NCBI GenBank assembly: GCA_964511015.1
Contig: CAZEDX010000009.1
Coordinates: forward strand, 1-64,000
Length of the DNA: 64,000 bases
From: FEN-1099 sp964511015
Lineage (GTDB): Bacteria; Lernaellota; Lernaellaia; Lernaellales; Lernaellaceae
Direction: 5' to 3'
Shown here: positions 35,856 to 44,119 of the stretch, piece by piece
How the letters are laid out: each line of letters starts with the position of its first letter
Numbering within the stretch: position 1 is the first letter of the stretch
Notes under the pieces: model-generated
The model's database searches: none
What the model was told of the DNA's origin: nothing
The model's input: the letters and a program-made list of their open reading frames with translations, nothing else
Program-made: the position numbers and the translations under genes

Positions 35856-37595
35856 GTGTTTGTCCGGCCCGATCTGGTTCTAATGCACGCTCCCAGCGTA
35901 TATGACTTCCGGCGCAAGACCATTCTCTATGGCCCGATTGCGGATGTGATTCCATCATTGCCGGTATACGAAATGTACCCGGTCGGCTTCACCACCATTG
36001 CCGAATACCTACTCTCGCTGGGGTTTGAAACCCGGGTGGTCAATCTGGCCTATCGCATGTTGGCCTCGGACCGGTTCGACGCCGAGCGCATGATCGCGCG
36101 CCTGCGGCCGCGGCGGGCGTTCGGGGTGGATCTGCACTGGCTGCCGCACGCGCACGGCGCGGTTGAGGTGGCGCGGCTGGCCAAGAAGCACCATCCGGAC
36201 ACGCCGGTGCTGGTCGGCGGCTGGGCATCGACGTATTTCCACCGCGAGCTGATCGAACTCGACTGCTTCGATTACGTTTTCCGCGGCGACTCGACCGAGA
36301 TCCCGGTCGGTATGTTGATGCGCGCCCTAGCCGACGGCGACACCAGTGACGCCCGGTTGGCGGCCATCCCGAATCTGACCTGGAAAGACCGCGGCGGCCA
36401 GACGCGCGTCAACGAACTGACCAACGTGCCCGAGGTGCTCGACCGTTGGGGCAACAACTACCTCAACATGTTTAAAATGAGCGTCAAGTTTGGCTCGATC
36501 GGTTCGCAGATTCCGTTCCACGACTGGTGGACGTACCCGATCACCGCGGTGATGACCTGCCGCGGCTGCAAACAGAACTGCGCCATTTGCGGCGGCGCCG
36601 GTCCGGCGGTGAGGGGTTATGCCTCGCGCAATTGCACCGCGTTCCGGCCGGCCGAACTGATCGTCCGCGATCTGGCGCGGCTGGCGCGGCACACCAGCGG
36701 GCCGCTGTTCCTGATCGGCGACCTGAACCAGGGCCCGCCGGGTTACGCCGACACGATCCTGGCCGGGTTGAAGCGTCACCGCGTGCGCAACAACGTGATC
36801 ATCGAGCTATTCGACGGTGCGCCGCCGTCGTACTTCCGGCAGATCAGCGACAGCGTGCCGCACTTCAATTTCGAGATGAGCCCCGAAACGCACGATGAAA
36901 CCATCCGGCGACGGGGTGGCAAACGTTACAGCAACGACGACGTGGTGAGCGCGGTGCACCATGCGCTTGCCAACGGCGCGGGCAAGTTCGACCTGTATTT
37001 CATGATCGGCCTGTCGGGCCAGACGCCGGCGTCGGTGCTCGACACGGTCGAATGGGCCGGCGAATTGATGGACCGTTTCGACCGGCGGCTGGCGCTGTTC
37101 ATCAGCCCGCTGGCGCCGTTCCTGGATCCGGGTTCGCTGGCGTACGAGAATCCGGACAAGTACGGCTATCGCATCCTGTTCAAGGATTTCGCCTCGTATC
37201 GCGACGCCATTTCCGGTCCCACCTGGAAGCAGGCCTTGAACTACGAAACCAACTGGATGACACGCGACCAACTCGTCGACGTGACCTACCAGGCCGGGCG
37301 GCGGCTGAACCGGTTGAAGTTCGAGAAGGGGCGCATCGACAAACACACCTATCAATATGTGGACGGGCGGATCGGGCGGGCCGTCGATCTGATGGCGCTG
37401 TTCGACCGGCTGGTGGCCAGCGGCGACCCGGAGTTGATCGAACGCGAACGCGCGCGGTTGAAGCAGGCGGCCGACGAGGCGAGCACCGACACCGTCAACG
37501 CACCGCACGAGATCAAATGGCGCGTCCTGGGGCGGAACTTCAACTACTTCGCCATTGCGCGCGACATGTTTTTGGGCGAGAAGGACTTGGACTGA
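35856..37595 (+). CDS. B12-binding-type radical SAM protein, Ta0216-like
   Basis: A 579-residue protein beginning with GTG after AGGAGG. The N-terminal ~150 residues are cobalamin-binding-like (YPVGFTTIAEYLLSLGFETR, PVLVGGWASTYFHRELI). The radical SAM core starts TCRGCKQNCAICGG, with cluster cysteines at 238, 242 and 245, and continues SPETHDETIRRRGGKRYSN and FMIGLSGQTPASVLD. The layout recalls the Ta0216 group of B12-dependent radical SAM proteins, but I am unsure of the subfamily. The secreted protein gene behind it starts 24 bases downstream. Confidence 0.85.
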   Translation: MFVRPDLVLMHAPSVYDFRRKTILYGPIADVIPSLPVYEMYPVGFTTIAEYLLSLGFETRVVNLAYRMLASDRFDAERMIARLRPRRAFGVDLHWLPHAHGAVEVARLAKKHHPDTPVLVGGWASTYFHRELIELDCFDYVFRGDSTEIPVGMLMRALADGDTSDARLAAIPNLTWKDRGGQTRVNELTNVPEVLDRWGNNYLNMFKMSVKFGSIGSQIPFHDWWTYPITAVMTCRGCKQNCAICGGAGPAVRGYASRNCTAFRPAELIVRDLARLARHTSGPLFLIGDLNQGPPGYADTILAGLKRHRVRNNVIIELFDGAPPSYFRQISDSVPHFNFEMSPETHDETIRRRGGKRYSNDDVVSAVHHALANGAGKFDLYFMIGLSGQTPASVLDTVEWAGELMDRFDRRLALFISPLAPFLDPGSLAYENPDKYGYRILFKDFASYRDAISGPTWKQALNYETNWMTRDQLVDVTYQAGRRLNRLKFEKGRIDKHTYQYVDGRIGRAVDLMALFDRLVASGDPELIERERARLKQAADEASTDTVNAPHEIKWRVLGRNFNYFAIARDMFLGEKDLD

Positions 37596-37619
37596 GTGTT
37601 GGGAAAGCGGGAGTCTGCT

Positions 37620-39218
37620 ATGAAATTCCTGGGGACGTTGTTGGCGGCGGTGATTGTGTTGGCCGCAGTGCCGGTCGGCGCGGAGGACTTTGACCCCTAT
37701 CTGTCGCAGAAGGCGGCGGAGTACACGGCCTGGCTGCAGCAATGGCATTCTACCGGACTGGGCGGCGTGTCGGACGTGGTGTTCACCGACGAATCCCGCA
37801 CCGAACTGTACCGCACGTGGGGCAGCGGCGACAGCGGCGACTGGACGGGCACCTACCTGGTTACCCAGGCGATCCGGTATGCGATCACCGGCGAGCAGAA
37901 CGCGCGCGATGAAGTGCTGCGCATCGCCAACTATATGCATATTCTCAAGGACATCACCGGCGATCCGGGCTACCTGGCCCGCTACGCCGCGCCCAACCAG
38001 GCGCCGTGGAACGTCGAGTCGCAGGGCGCCGACAACTTCTACCTGGGCGAAGGTGTCTACGACGGCTATTTCTGGCTCGGCCACAACGTGCGCGACAAGT
38101 ACATCACCTGGTTCTGGGGCCTCTCCTGGGCCTACGAAACGGTCGATGACGCCGATATGCGCGAGACGATCCGGCAGGATTTCCGCGATGTCATCCTGAC
38201 CCTCAAAGACAACGACTGGACGATCATCGACCCCTGGGGCGGCGTGTATTCCGCGGCGAAGATCCTGCCCGATATTCGTCTATCGATTCTCGTGCAAGCC
38301 GCGACGGTGATTGACGAGCCCGAGTTCTGGCAACTGCTTGACGAGGAATACGAGAAAAACGAAGCCGCGCTATGGCTGACGACCATCGCGTTTTTCAACC
38401 GGTACATGGACTACTACGCGTTCATCAACAACTATTCGAACTCGCAGCCGTTGTACCGCTGGTGGCCCGACCGCCGGCGGCTGGAACACCTGTTCCAGGT
38501 GTGGAATGTCAATGTGCGGGCATGGTCGAACGACGGCCACAACCCGTTTTTCGACGCGGTCTATTATCAGGTCTGTTTGCGCTTGGGCACCTGCGAGGCG
38601 GACGAGTTGACGGCCATCGAAGCCGACGCCTACCAGAGCTTGGTCGACATGAACGAGGCGCCGAACTACCAGCGGGCCTATACCTGCACAGAAATGCCGC
38701 TAGACCCGTTCTCGGTCTGGGCCGACGAATTCCTGACCAACAATCCCTGGATCGGCGAGTTGACCGGCATCGATATCGACCCCCAGACTCTCGACGCCCA
38801 CGAGGTGTGGGACCGTTGCTGGGATTCGGTGCTTTGGGAACGCAGCCCGTACCATACCTCATGCAACTACGGCGACGACCCAACCCATACTACGCACGGG
38901 GTGGACTACCTGATCGGCTACTGGCTCGGCGTGTACTACGGCATCTTGCCCGGCGATGGGCCCTATGGCGACGACGACCCAACGGACGATGACACCGTCG
39001 ACGATGACGTGGTCGACGACGATACCGCGGATGACGACGCCGCCGACGATGACAGCGTCGATGATGATGCCGTCGACGACGACACTGTCGATGACGATAC
39101 TGCCGATGATGATCTGTCGGATGACGATGCCGTCGACGACGACGCCGCCGCGGATGATGATTCGTCGGATGACGACGCCGACGACGATGACAACGACGAC
39201 GGTGGTTGTGGTTGCTGA
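37620..39218 (+). CDS. secreted protein with Asp-rich C-terminal linker ending in Cys
   Basis: The ATG at MKFLGTLLAAVIVL gives 532 residues with GGGAG upstream. A signal peptide (to about residue 22, VPVGAED) precedes a ~425-residue mostly helical, Trp- and Tyr-rich domain (WGLSWAYETVDDADMRETIR, FINNYSNSQPLYRWW) that may be a toroid-type glycosidase or lyase; I do not recognise the family. Residues 451-532 are a linker of DDD plus two small residues, eleven units in register, ending DDGGCGC. The Cys pair at the very end has no transmembrane segment after it. It is co-oriented with a radical SAM gene 24 bases upstream. Confidence 0.8.
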   Translation: MKFLGTLLAAVIVLAAVPVGAEDFDPYLSQKAAEYTAWLQQWHSTGLGGVSDVVFTDESRTELYRTWGSGDSGDWTGTYLVTQAIRYAITGEQNARDEVLRIANYMHILKDITGDPGYLARYAAPNQAPWNVESQGADNFYLGEGVYDGYFWLGHNVRDKYITWFWGLSWAYETVDDADMRETIRQDFRDVILTLKDNDWTIIDPWGGVYSAAKILPDIRLSILVQAATVIDEPEFWQLLDEEYEKNEAALWLTTIAFFNRYMDYYAFINNYSNSQPLYRWWPDRRRLEHLFQVWNVNVRAWSNDGHNPFFDAVYYQVCLRLGTCEADELTAIEADAYQSLVDMNEAPNYQRAYTCTEMPLDPFSVWADEFLTNNPWIGELTGIDIDPQTLDAHEVWDRCWDSVLWERSPYHTSCNYGDDPTHTTHGVDYLIGYWLGVYYGILPGDGPYGDDDPTDDDTVDDDVVDDDTADDDAADDDSVDDDAVDDDTVDDDTADDDLSDDDAVDDDAAADDDSSDDDADDDDNDDGGCGC

Positions 39219-39227
39219 CCAAGGGGG

Positions 39228-39566
39228 TCAGTCTTTGCCGAAGATGACCTCCGGCTGAGCCCACACTTTCGCCAACGAGCGAATTTCCGCCATGGATTTC
39301 CAATACTTGTCGAGGGCTTTGCGCCCGGCGTCGGTGAGCCGATACGACGTATGCGGCGCCCTGCCGACGATGCTCTTGCGCACCTCGACATAGCCCACGG
39401 CCTCCAGCCGGGCGATGTGAATCGACAGGTTGCCGTGCGTCAGTTCAAGGGTTCGTTGCACCGATGCAAAATCGGCCTCATTCACCCCCGAAAGTAGCGA
39501 GAGAATGCACAGCCGAGCCGGTTCGTGTACCACGCGATCGACGTTGCTTGCAGACCGCTTACCCAT
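39228..39566 (-). CDS. winged-helix transcriptional regulator
   Basis: A 112-residue MarR/ArsR-like winged-helix protein of the kind that binds DNA as a dimer. The helix-turn-helix spans about residues 17-56 (RLCILSLLSGVNEADFASVQ, then ELTHGNLSIHIARLEAVGYV), followed by the wing RKSIVGRAPHTSYRLTDAGRK. GAGG precedes the ATG. A palindromic operator lies 116-147 bases upstream, so it may control itself and something nearby. No ligand-binding residues are evident. It converges with the Asp-rich protein gene. Confidence 0.88.
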   Translation of the reverse strand: MGKRSASNVDRVVHEPARLCILSLLSGVNEADFASVQRTLELTHGNLSIHIARLEAVGYVEVRKSIVGRAPHTSYRLTDAGRKALDKYWKSMAEIRSLAKVWAQPEVIFGKD

Positions 39567-39681
39567 CTAACCTCATCTTGCCGCCAAGTAGTACCGTACC
39601 CCCGCTGGTGATCGGCGTCAGTCGTGGCCGTTTCCAATTGACAGACGTTCTTTTTCTCGCGATTGCCCGTTGCGTCTTTTG

Positions 39682-39713
39682 GTTTGTAATATAAATTAGT
39701 TTGCATTACAAAC
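39682..39713. promoter_or_regulatory. inverted-repeat operator upstream of the winged-helix gene
   Basis: GTTTGTAAT at 39682-39690 and ATTACAAAC at 39705-39713 are perfect complements separated by 14 bases, in an AT-rich region. A second nested pair TAGTTTG / CAAACTA (39697-39703, 39709-39715) overlaps it. The position between the regulator and rplS suggests autoregulation. Confidence 0.5.
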
Positions 39714-39850
39714 TAGGCAATGTCAAGAACGTCCTCTTCGGTATTTGCGTTGTAGAGCAGTATTATTGCGAAAATCGAGGTATGGCGCGGCGCCTTGTGG
39801 GACTGTCCAATCGCTTCGAAACAGGGGCTTTGCCATCGGGAAATTCGGGC

Positions 39851-39879
39851 TTGACAACATCGCTTGGTTCGTTGATATT
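39851..39879 (+). promoter_or_regulatory. sigma-70 promoter of rplS
   Basis: TTGACA at 39851-39856 and GATATT at 39874-39879 with an optimal 17-base spacer, 31 bases before the rplS start. Confidence 0.6.
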
Positions 39880-39910
39880 TACGGCCTCTTTTTGGCAAAG
39901 GGGTAAGGTG

Positions 39911-40258
39911 ATGAGCGCGATTACGACTTTCGAGAAAGCACAGATCAAACCGGATCTTCCCGCGTTTGAGGTTGGCGATACGGTTCGCGTCAGCTTGCGT
40001 ATCAAAGAAGGCGACAAAGAGCGCCTGCAGCCGTTCGAGGGCCAGGTCATTTCCATCCGCCGTCACGGCTCGCGCAGCAGCTTCATTGTGCGGAAGATCA
40101 GCTACGGCGTCGGCGTTGAGCGCATTATCCCGTTCTATACGCCGGTGCTGGAAAGCCTGAAGGTGGTTCGCCACGGCGACGTGCGCCGGGCCAAGTTGTA
40201 CTACCTCCGCGAAAAGACAGGCAAAGCGGCTCGCATTCGCGAGAAGCAGGACTGGTAA
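39911..40258 (+). CDS. rplS: 50S ribosomal protein L19
   Basis: The 115-residue product starting MSAITTFEKAQIKPDLP matches the usual L19 length and has the family core FEVGDTVRVSLRIKEGDKER, FEGQVISIRRHGSRSSFIVR and YGVGVERIIPFYTP, ending RAKLYYLREKTGKAARI. L19 lies at the subunit interface. It is usually in an rpsP-rimM-trmD-rplS operon; here it stands alone with its own promoter and terminator about 20 kb from rpsP and rimM. Confidence 0.96.
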   Translation: MSAITTFEKAQIKPDLPAFEVGDTVRVSLRIKEGDKERLQPFEGQVISIRRHGSRSSFIVRKISYGVGVERIIPFYTPVLESLKVVRHGDVRRAKLYYLREKTGKAARIREKQDW

Positions 40259-40281
40259 ACCAGACCGTCCTCATGTCGACC

Positions 40282-40311
40282 AGTCCCCCCGGCAACCGGG
40301 GGGACTTTTTT
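40282..40311 (+). terminator. intrinsic terminator of rplS
   Basis: The 11-bp perfect stem AGTCCCCCCGG / CCGGGGGGACT (40282-40306, 3-base loop) is followed by a run of T to 40311. Confidence 0.9.
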
Positions 40312-40343
40312 GTTAACCCCGGACGGCAGACTACCGATTTTTC

Positions 40344-40371
40344 TTGTGCCAACCACGAGCCAAGGTATAAT
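40344..40371 (+). promoter_or_regulatory. promoter of the DUF5684-like gene
   Basis: TTGTGC at 40344-40349 and a perfect TATAAT at 40366-40371, with a 16-base spacer, 59 bases before the ATG at 40430. Confidence 0.6.
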
Positions 40372-40429
40372 CACCAAAAACGAGGGTTGGCTTCTCGGAA
40401 CCTAAACGAAAGGAAGAGGGAGGATTTCT

Positions 40430-40762
40430 ATGGGCGCGATTGGTGGCATTCTCTATCTAGCGGTAATCGTCTTGTTAATTGTTTCGATGTGGAAGATCTT
40501 TGTCAAAGCGGGACAGCCCGGCTGGGCGTCGATCATTCCGATCTACAACCTGATTGTTTTGTTGCAGATCGTGCGCAAGCCGATTTGGTGGATCGTCTTG
40601 ATGCTAATCCCGATTGTCAACCTCATCATCATGATCATTCTGAGCATCGAACTGGCTAAGGTGTTCGGGAAAAGCACTGGTTTCGGTATCGGGCTGGCGC
40701 TGCTCGGTATTATTTTCTTCCCGATTTTGGCCTTTGGTGACGCGACCTATCAGGCTGCCTAA
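40430..40762 (+). CDS. small membrane protein, DUF5684-like
   Basis: A 110-residue protein with three hydrophobic segments (residues about 3-20, 42-60 and 80-100). The middle has KAGQPGWASIIPIYNLIVLL, characteristic of the DUF5684/signal-peptidase-I-associated small membrane family. GGGAGGA precedes the ATG. It has its own promoter and terminator, and its function is unknown. Confidence 0.8.
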   Translation: MGAIGGILYLAVIVLLIVSMWKIFVKAGQPGWASIIPIYNLIVLLQIVRKPIWWIVLMLIPIVNLIIMIILSIELAKVFGKSTGFGIGLALLGIIFFPILAFGDATYQAA

Positions 40763-40782
40763 CACCGTTCCGACGGCACACA

Positions 40783-40815
40783 ACAAAGGCGGGGTTCTCC
40801 CCGCCTTTGTTCTTT
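40783..40815 (+). terminator. intrinsic terminator of the DUF5684-like gene
   Basis: The 12-bp perfect stem ACAAAGGCGGGG / CCCCGCCTTTGT (40783-40810, loop TTCT) is followed by TCTTTT. Confidence 0.9.
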
Positions 40816-41190
40816 TGTTCATCCTAAGATTTTCAGATAGTGCGTGCCACGTACGTCGCCATACCTCACCTTTGTGGAAAGGATCAAGCTAGGGAGAGAT
40901 CCCCTTTGACTGGGCTTGGGACCGGCTTCTTTCCACTCGCCCATCGCGCTCGCTCCATGCTTCGGTCGAGATCACACTGTCACCGAAAGCCTTTTTGAGA
41001 CTTGGTTGCCGACGGCCTTTTCTCGGGGATCCGTTGGGTGGAGGGGCCCGAAAGAACACAGGAGGTTGTCTTTTCGACAATCCGAAAGAATCAAAAAAAG
41101 GGGGCGAACCCGACGGCCCGCCCCGTTGTTTTCGAACCGGATCTCGAATGCTCAGCCCCTAAAACCCTGGCCCCAAAATCCTGACTTTCC
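40816..41190. other. intergenic stretch without a clear gene
   Basis: About 375 bases between a plus-strand terminator and the end of the minus-strand protease gene. Short frames on both strands show no start site or family features. The right end holds the G-rich element described separately. Confidence 0.5.
41153..41184 (-). repeat. G-rich telomere-like intergenic element, copy 3
   Basis: On the minus strand it reads GGATTTTGGGGCCAGGGTTT then TAGGGGC. It shares GGGGCCAGGGT with copy 1 at 6197. It abuts the stop of the papain-like gene, as copy 2 abuts a stop at 6363. Confidence 0.45.
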
Positions 41191-43365
41191 TTAGCTGCCG
41201 CATCCATTGTCGCCGTTATCGTCGTCGTCATCGTCATCCGCGCCGGTCTGATCGTCATCATCGGCGTTGTCGTCGTCATTGACGTCGTCGTCGGTCGAGG
41301 TGTCATCGTCCTCGCCGAATCCTTCGCAGACCGGATCGTCCAGGTCGGTCAACCCGTTGCAGTCGTTATCCTTGTTGTCGTCGCAGATTTCCGTCGCGCC
41401 CGGGTGCGAGGCCGGGTCGTCATTGGCGCAGTCCAAATCACCCGTGCAAGCGCCGCCGGACGGATAACCGTCGCCGTCAGTGTCGAAGCAATGGTCGTGG
41501 AAGAACCATTGCAGTGTGCGATTGACAAACTCATCCGCCTGATCCTGCGGCAAGGCCTCGACCGGGAACGCGGCCATCGCGACGCGGTAGGTGCTTTGAT
41601 CTTCGTAATCGATCGGGAAACGCACGGCGGCCCCGCGCCCGCGGCCGTCGAGCCAGATCTTGGTGGCGTCATCGGTCGGCTTGATCACGTCGGTGTAGTT
41701 AATAAACGGGAACTTGAGATTGGCGGCAAGGCCGGCGGTGAGCGGCTCTTCGTCGATGCCGGTCACGTAGGTGTAGTTGACGTCATTCCACTGCTTGTCG
41801 ATATGCAGGTAGTTTTTCACAAACTTGCCGCGGTACGCCATCAGGTACTGCAGCAGATCCTGCCCGATGGCCAGCAGTTGGCCGCCGCCGTCGAGATAAG
41901 CGACCATGGCGTTCTTGTCGTACTCTTTGAAGGTGCCCAGCCAGGGACCGGTGAACCACAGCACGGCCGGGGGCTTCTGTGCCAGTAGCACGGCCGGGAA
42001 ACGGCCCTGTGCCGCCACATCCCACAGGTCGTAGTTGATGCCCAAGCGGCTCAGCATCGTGCCGTAGTAGTCCTCTTCGGCGGGCTTGCCGTCGTCGGAG
42101 ATGATCAGCACATCGGCCGGGTATTTGATCTGGCCGTGCAGGTTGTACTCGACGTCGGGGTAACCGCTGAGCGAGGCCGCCAGGTGAATGTCCACCTCAC
42201 CGAAACGCAACATCGACGACGGTATCGTGCCGCCGAACACGCCGTCATTGGCCGTCTGGTCGTTGTGCTTGCCGTCGTCGTACAGCTTGATGCTCTGGCC
42301 GGCCATGGTCGCGGTCAGCGATACGTTTTCCACGCCGCGCAGGCAGTCGTTGGTGACGCGCACCGTTAACGGCAATGCCGCGGTCGAATAGAAGAAGAAA
42401 TTTTGCCGTGGGCTTTCGGGCCGGATATAGAGTTCCGCATTGGTGCACGGTGGCGGCACGGGCAGATAGGTTTCGCTGCCCAATTCCGAATAGCCCCAGG
42501 CAATGCGGAAATAGCCGTTTTCGCCCCAGCCGGAGCCCCAGGAGTTTTTGACAATCCAGTACTGGCTGTCGGCGTCGTAGCCGACGATAACCACCGCGTG
42601 CGAGCCGGCATAGGCGCCCCAGGGGCGATAGATGCCGTATTCGTAATCGAAGAAGTCGTCGTACACGGTAAAGGCTACCGTCACAGGGCCTTCCTGCAGT
42701 GCCTGCATGATCAGTTCGTACTCTTCCGGTGTGTCGGCGACGTCGTTGAGCACCACTTCGTAGGATTCGAGGCCCGCGGTGCGCAGCGCCCAGTCGTCAC
42801 AGGCCTTGTTGCAGGCCGTGTCGTAGGCGTCGTAGCGCATGCAGGATTCGTTGGGGATGCCTTCGTCGCAGGCAGCATTGAGAATTTCCGACGCCCAACC
42901 GCCGTTGCAGCCCATCAGTGACTGGCACGACACCCCAAACTGCTCCGACAGGTCGATGGTCGGATTGGTCATGCCCAAGCGAATGGCCCAATTCGCTTCC
43001 ATCGCGCCGAGCGCCGAGAAGACATAGCACGAGCCGCAGTCCTCCTGGTCGCGCACGCTGGTGACGAAATTGCCGTTGTGATCACGCCAATCCAGTTTTC
43101 GTGGCAGCTTAGCCGGATCGTGATGGGGAACAAACTGGCGCGCGTGCGGCCCGAGGACCGGCTTGTCGGTCCGGTGGCCGAGCAGCGCCATCTTCTCCGC
43201 CCAAGTCAAATCGCTGACCGAGGTGTGTCCCCGCAGCCAGCCCGTATTTTGTTGTTCCATTCTCGTCCGCGAACCGCCGGGCGCCGACGGATCCGCCGAA
43301 ACCACCATGGCGAACAGAAGAGAAAACAGTATCGCCAGAACGAACGCCAACCAGAACCTGCGCAT
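41191..43365 (-). CDS. papain-like (C1) cysteine protease with MopE-type motif and Asp-rich tail
   Basis: The ATG at MRRFWLAFVLAIL gives 724 residues with GGAGGTAG upstream. A signal peptide leads to a short pro-region and a C1A protease domain: Cys113 in DQEDCGSCYVF (most members have CGSCW), His256 in SHAVVIVGYD, and Asn274 in VKNSWGSGWGENGY. A long beta-rich region follows. Then comes a MopE-like metal-binding module, DTDGDGYPSGG to PGATEICDDNKDNDCNG. Residues 686-724 are an Asp-rich linker ending NGCGS. It is probably an extracellular, surface-retained protease. Confidence 0.88.
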   Translation of the reverse strand: MRRFWLAFVLAILFSLLFAMVVSADPSAPGGSRTRMEQQNTGWLRGHTSVSDLTWAEKMALLGHRTDKPVLGPHARQFVPHHDPAKLPRKLDWRDHNGNFVTSVRDQEDCGSCYVFSALGAMEANWAIRLGMTNPTIDLSEQFGVSCQSLMGCNGGWASEILNAACDEGIPNESCMRYDAYDTACNKACDDWALRTAGLESYEVVLNDVADTPEEYELIMQALQEGPVTVAFTVYDDFFDYEYGIYRPWGAYAGSHAVVIVGYDADSQYWIVKNSWGSGWGENGYFRIAWGYSELGSETYLPVPPPCTNAELYIRPESPRQNFFFYSTAALPLTVRVTNDCLRGVENVSLTATMAGQSIKLYDDGKHNDQTANDGVFGGTIPSSMLRFGEVDIHLAASLSGYPDVEYNLHGQIKYPADVLIISDDGKPAEEDYYGTMLSRLGINYDLWDVAAQGRFPAVLLAQKPPAVLWFTGPWLGTFKEYDKNAMVAYLDGGGQLLAIGQDLLQYLMAYRGKFVKNYLHIDKQWNDVNYTYVTGIDEEPLTAGLAANLKFPFINYTDVIKPTDDATKIWLDGRGRGAAVRFPIDYEDQSTYRVAMAAFPVEALPQDQADEFVNRTLQWFFHDHCFDTDGDGYPSGGACTGDLDCANDDPASHPGATEICDDNKDNDCNGLTDLDDPVCEGFGEDDDTSTDDDVNDDDNADDDDQTGADDDDDDDNGDNGCGS

Positions 43366-43527
43366 GACTACCTCCGCCGCGCGCGAACGCAAATAGACAG
43401 GTTTTTCTAAACCGGACGGACCGACCTGACAAGACGGGGGGGCAAAAAGCCCCGATTCGGCGGTGGGCCGAACTGGCGCGCAAGTCGTCGTCTCATTTGG
43501 GAAATTCCAAGTACATAGAGTTCGCCG

Positions 43528-43956
43528 TCAGTCGTGCTCGCCGGTGGCCACGAACAGGGTTTTGCCGTGCAGCACGCCGCGCGCCGAGGTTAGACTGTCG
43601 CCGATGCGCCGCACTTCGCGTGCCGGGCCGCGTAGCAGAATGATTTCCAGGCAGCGGTCGTGATCGATGTGCACGTGCGTCGTCGACGCAATCTGATCAT
43701 GGTGATCGTGTTGAATATCAGTCAGCCGGTCGGACACCCCGCGCGCGTGGTGGTCGTAGACGATCGTCACTGCGCCCAACACCGGCGTGTCGTCGGCGGC
43801 CCATTCCTCGCGCTGCAATGCTTCGCGCATCAGGTCGGCCAACGCTTTCGACCGGGTGGCATAACGCTTGGTTTCGATCAGCCGGTCGAACTGCTCGAGC
43901 AGCTCCGGCGGTAACGACACACTAAAACGGGTGACTTTTTCTTTGGTCAAGAGCAT
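43528..43956 (-). CDS. nikR: NikR-type nickel-responsive ribbon-helix-helix regulator
   Basis: The 142-residue product has the ribbon-helix-helix DNA-binding start TRFSVSLPPELLEQFDRLIE (about residues 8-27) and the ACT-like metal domain with THVHIDHDRCLEIILLRG, which supplies the His and Cys ligands known from NikR. RSKALADLMREAL completes the DNA-binding half. It should repress nickel uptake genes when nickel is bound; none is nearby. I use the ATG at MLLTKEKV. The TTG two codons later is an alternative, since GGGGA sits nearer to it. Confidence 0.85.
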   Translation of the reverse strand: MLLTKEKVTRFSVSLPPELLEQFDRLIETKRYATRSKALADLMREALQREEWAADDTPVLGAVTIVYDHHARGVSDRLTDIQHDHHDQIASTTHVHIDHDRCLEIILLRGPAREVRRIGDSLTSARGVLHGKTLFVATGEHD

Positions 43957-44119
43957 CCCCCAACTCGTTTGAGCGAGTGTGAAAGGCGCCGCCGCCGATG
44001 TCAACCAAGCCGGCAGCCGGAGTCCGCCCCGGTTTTCGGTTCGCGCTGGACTTGCCCTGTAGGCGGTGTAATCATGTGACTTCATGCCAAGCGACAACCT
44101 AAGACCAGGGGGAAGAACC

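Noticed and set aside
36807..38084. 425-codon minus-strand frame opposite a radical SAM gene and the Asp-tailed gene
   Set aside because: It overlaps two plus-strand genes that have motifs, ribosome binding sites and a signal peptide; the antisense product has none.
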